The translations under genes were made by a program, and so were the position numbers. Positions 6,821 to 8,130 of a DNA stretch of 8,130 nucleotides are shown piece after piece. Positions within the stretch are counted from its first letter, which is position 1, and each line of letters starts with the position of its first letter. This stretch comes from Spartobacteria bacterium (lineage in GTDB: Bacteria; Verrucomicrobiota; Verrucomicrobiia; Chthoniobacterales; Terrimicrobiaceae). The notes beneath the pieces are model-generated. The model was not told the origin of the DNA. It saw only the letters and a program-made list of their open reading frames with translations, and searched no databases. The DNA lies in NCBI GenBank assembly GCA_947487745.1, contig CANKXQ010000051.1, positions 1 through 8,130 on the forward strand, in the 5' to 3' direction.

Positions 6821-7144
6821 TCAAAAAGTATATTTTACCTTAAATTTTTCCAATTCTTCCGAGGAGATACGGTAAGTTCGACCAGTTCGACGCGCTTTCA
6901 AAATCGGGTCTTTAGATCGATACTTATCACCGTGAACCCACCTGTATACTGTTGTATAAGATTGATTTAATTTTTTCGCGACTTCTTTCAAAGTAAGATC
7001 AGAAGATTCTGATTCGATATGTCCAGACAACATCCCAACTTGCTTTTGCAATTGTTCAATTTGCATTTTAAAAGGTGCGAGATATTGCTCAATAATTGGC
7101 TCTAAGTTGATAAAGGAACTAGTGTAGGGATTTTGAATTTTCAT
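6821..7144 (-). CDS. Small excisionase/MerR-like helix-turn-helix DNA-binding protein
   Basis: The 107-residue product has two parts. Residues about 12-42 (LEPIIEQYLAPFKMQIEQLQKQVGML) form a likely amphipathic helix or short coiled coil for self-association. Residues 50-102 form a winged-helix domain of the excisionase/HTH_17 type: LTLKEVAKKLNQSYTTVYRWV is the helix-turn-helix and the following RRTGRTYRISSEELEKF is the wing and closing helix. In integrative elements such proteins bend DNA at attachment sites to direct the integrase towards excision, or repress element promoters. Convergence with the integrase supports either role. The stop TGA is the complement of 6821-6823, directly against the integrase TGA. 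ATG 7144 lies 6 bp after a strong -10 box, so the mRNA is probably leaderless. There is no Shine-Dalgarno. The target DNA is unknown. Confidence 0.8.
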   Translation of the reverse strand: MKIQNPYTSSFINLEPIIEQYLAPFKMQIEQLQKQVGMLSGHIESESSDLTLKEVAKKLNQSYTTVYRWVHGDKYRSKDPILKARRTGRTYRISSEELEKFKVKYTF

Positions 7145-7150
7145 GAGCTT

Positions 7151-7179
7151 ATCATATCAAGAAATTTATAATATGTCAA
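7151..7179 (-). promoter_or_regulatory. Sigma70-type promoter of the HTH gene
   Basis: On the minus strand, TTGACA (7179-7174) is separated by exactly 17 bp from TATGAT (7156-7151), followed by AAGCTC and ATG at 7144. The -35 box is consensus, the -10 box matches five of six bases and the spacing is ideal. Transcription starting 7 nt after the -10 would begin on the A of the ATG, giving a leaderless message. A second TTGACT lies just upstream (7186-7181). Confidence 0.65.
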
Positions 7180-7269
7180 TAGTCAAGTTGCTATTTTGTA
7201 TATATTTATAAGTAGAATGAAATAAGATAAACTTAATCTATTTTTTGCATTTTACCTATATATATCCTC

Positions 7270-7308
7270 ACACATATGAAATTTCAAAAATTTCATATGT
7301 GTTTTTTT
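7270..7308 (+). terminator. Perfect 15-bp hairpin followed by a T-tract
   Basis: ACACATATGAAATTT (7270-7284) is the exact complement of AAATTTCATATGTGT (7288-7302) with a CAA loop, and seven Ts run from 7302 to 7308. This is an intrinsic-terminator layout on the plus strand, though the stem is AT-rich. No protein gene on the plus strand ends just before it, so it either ends a short RNA starting near 7190-7230, guards against read-through, or is a protein-binding dyad rather than a terminator. Each arm itself contains the palindromes CATATG and AAATTT. Confidence 0.55.
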
Positions 7309-7328
7309 CGTTCAAGCCAGCATTTTCT

Positions 7329-7416
7329 CTTTAAATGGGCTTTAGAATCGTCGCAACTGATGAGTGCTGTCACGATATTCCCTGACAACCCAAACCTCAT
7401 ATAAGCCATTTTAAAG
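7329..7416. repeat. Long imperfect inverted repeat with nested hairpin
   Basis: CTTTAAATGGGCTT (7329-7342) pairs with AAGCCATTTTAAAG (7403-7416) at 12 of 14 positions. Inside, TGTCA (7368-7372) pairs with TGACA (7383-7387). The nested arrangement is what a folded RNA or a replication-initiation structure would look like. Nothing identifies a known RNA family. Confidence 0.35.
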
Positions 7417-7694
7417 CGATGGAGAAACCGCTGAATACGAAAAATGAAATGAAATAAAATCTAGATCGAAATGTTTATGATCCAGATACCCTAAAACCAC
7501 GCATTTTTTGCAATATTTTTAGCATATTTTGAAGAAAAGTCCCTTATTCGTGCAATTTTATCCAAAGAAGTGAGTCATCTTGGCGCAGTATAAAACAATT
7601 ACCTTGAATATTTTAGATTATCTTCCCATTGATCAGATGAGAAAATAAGGCTTCGCATCATTTATTACACCCAGTCAGTCAAAAAATTTTAGTT

Positions 7695-8130
7695 TTAGTC
7701 TAACGGTATTGTGTAACCTAATCGAGTTAGGCAAGCCTTGTTTATTAGTTCAATTGCTGCGTCTCTATCTTTTTCTAATACGCACAATCCATCGTGCATC
7801 GGTAAATTCCAAAATTCTGCCTTCATAAATACCTCATCAACGAAAATAGAAGATTCCAGTTGCTGCAAACACATCTGAAATGTTGTCTTTCTTTTCTTTA
7901 ATTCTCTCATTTTCAGTGCGACATCTGGAAATTTCTCCTCATACCAACGACCGATTTCCAATACTTTAGGGTCTTTAGTAGCTCTTCCAGATAACCATTT
8001 TTGCAGCAATACCTTGATTTTATCTCTGGGATTATCTTTATCGACAAAAATCTCGTAAAAGTCCTTTCGAGCAATAGCCAAATATTGTTCCCTTTGATTT
8101 TTGTCTGCAATAAACGAAGCAATAAGATTA
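7695..8130 (-). CDS. C-terminal part of a family A / single-subunit-type polymerase-like protein
   Basis: The frame is open from the right window edge (first full codon at 8129) to TAA at 7697-7695, giving 144 residues. A TTG at 8081 could be mistaken for a start, but the frame continues upstream, so the gene's beginning lies outside. PRDKIKVLLQKWLSGR (window residues 34-49) has R35, K39 and G48 spaced as R-x3-K-x8-G. This is the same spacing as motif B of Pol I (R754, K758, G767) and T7 RNA polymerase (R627, K631, G640), with Ser where the motif Tyr usually stands. NLPMHDGLCV contains H112-D113, matching motif C (HDE in Pol I, HDS in T7). QQLESSIFVDEVF between them fits the helix before motif C. 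Motif A would lie beyond the edge. Whether it makes DNA or RNA, or is only related in fold, cannot be told. Its downstream neighbours on the element are the HTH gene and the integrase. Confidence 0.55.
   Translation of the reverse strand, partial: NLIASFIADKNQREQYLAIARKDFYEIFVDKDNPRDKIKVLLQKWLSGRATKDPKVLEIGRWYEEKFPDVALKMRELKKRKTTFQMCLQQLESSIFVDEVFMKAEFWNLPMHDGLCVLEKDRDAAIELINKACLTRLGYTIPLD

Larger units (their letters stand above)
7240..7524 (+). repeat. Three short repeats ATTTTT(T/A)GCA
   Basis: ATTTTTTGCA occurs at 7240-7249 and 7503-7512, and the variant ATTTTTAGCA at 7515-7524. The last two are spaced 12 bp start to start, close to one helical turn. In AT-rich DNA this can be chance. 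If real, they could be iteron-like binding sites. Confidence 0.2.
7145..7694. other. AT-rich non-coding stretch with inverted repeats
   Basis: No convincing protein gene is present on either strand in these 550 bp. The stretch holds the HTH-gene promoter (7151-7179), a perfect hairpin with T-tract (7270-7308), a long imperfect inverted repeat (7329-7416) and short ATTTTTTGCA-type repeats (7240, 7503, 7515). Dense dyads and AT-rich repeats between a DNA-binding protein gene and a polymerase-like gene would fit an origin, attachment or control region of the element, or a small RNA gene. None of these is demonstrated. Confidence 0.55.

Noticed and set aside
7357..7395. CTGATGAG followed by a hairpin and AAAC, resembling a hammerhead ribozyme core.
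   Set aside because: A hammerhead needs GAAA directly after stem II. Here the sequence is CCCAAAC, and the stem II pairing next to CTGATGA does not form.
7293..7409. A 38-codon minus-strand frame (begins MAYMRFGLSG).
   Set aside because: It is short, has no ribosome binding site or recognisable motif, and ends inside the perfect hairpin. Chance is likely in this stretch.
8079..8081. TTG 8081 as the start of the polymerase-like gene.
   Set aside because: The same frame stays open with protein-like sequence to the window edge, and the motifs are C-terminal ones, so the gene begins further right.
1..8130. CRISPR array, insertion sequence or transposase.
   Set aside because: No regularly spaced repeats, terminal inverted repeats or transposase motifs were seen on either strand.

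Overview
The window joins two DNA segments of different composition. Positions 1 to about 5650 are moderately GC-rich and carry conserved chromosomal genes. Positions about 5657 to 8130 are AT-rich and carry mobile-element genes. Two hand-counted 60-base lines illustrate the contrast: 4561-4620 has 41 G+C and 6541-6600 has 19. The lpxC-fabZ fusion followed by lpxA marks a Gram-negative, lipid A-making bacterium. That fusion is known in Bacteroidota and in PVC-group bacteria. A canonical TTGACA-17-TATGAT promoter, the GC level and the style of the integrase make Verrucomicrobiota or a relative my best guess. This is inference, not proof.

Chromosomal part: on the minus strand, an RluA-family pseudouridine synthase (150-935) is followed by the start of an unrecognised gene (1-153), the two overlapping by ATGA. 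Divergently, with only 23 bp between start codons, lies a LolD/MacB-type ABC ATPase (959-1648). Next come the LpxC-FabZ fusion (1719-3020, TTG start) and LpxA (3017-3790, ATGA overlap). Together these supply the first acyltransfer and the committing deacetylation of lipid A synthesis, plus a fatty-acid dehydratase. A zinc alcohol dehydrogenase (about 3796-4811) follows. It is broken by a 1-nt frameshift near 4187 and has no ordinary start codon. A tRNA-Gln(CTG) gene is at 4896-4969.

Junction: 4970-5584 holds no convincing gene, only two start-less open stretches that look like decayed coding sequence. A tRNA-Thr(CGT) lies on the minus strand at 5585-5656. Its 5' end marks the change to AT-rich DNA.

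Mobile-element part: a tyrosine-recombinase-family integrase with an atypical active site (5750-6820) converges, stop codon against stop codon, on a small excisionase-like HTH gene (6821-7144, minus). That gene has a near-consensus promoter whose predicted start is the A of its ATG, so it is probably leaderless. A 550-bp non-coding stretch (7145-7694) contains a 15-bp-arm perfect hairpin with a T-tract, a second long imperfect inverted repeat and short AT-rich repeats. At the right edge is the C-terminal end of a protein (7695-8130, minus) whose motifs match motifs B and C of family A / single-subunit polymerases but are unusually close together. Integrase, DNA-binding regulator and polymerase-like protein suggest an integrative element with its own replication or copying enzyme. 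This is the most interesting content of the window.
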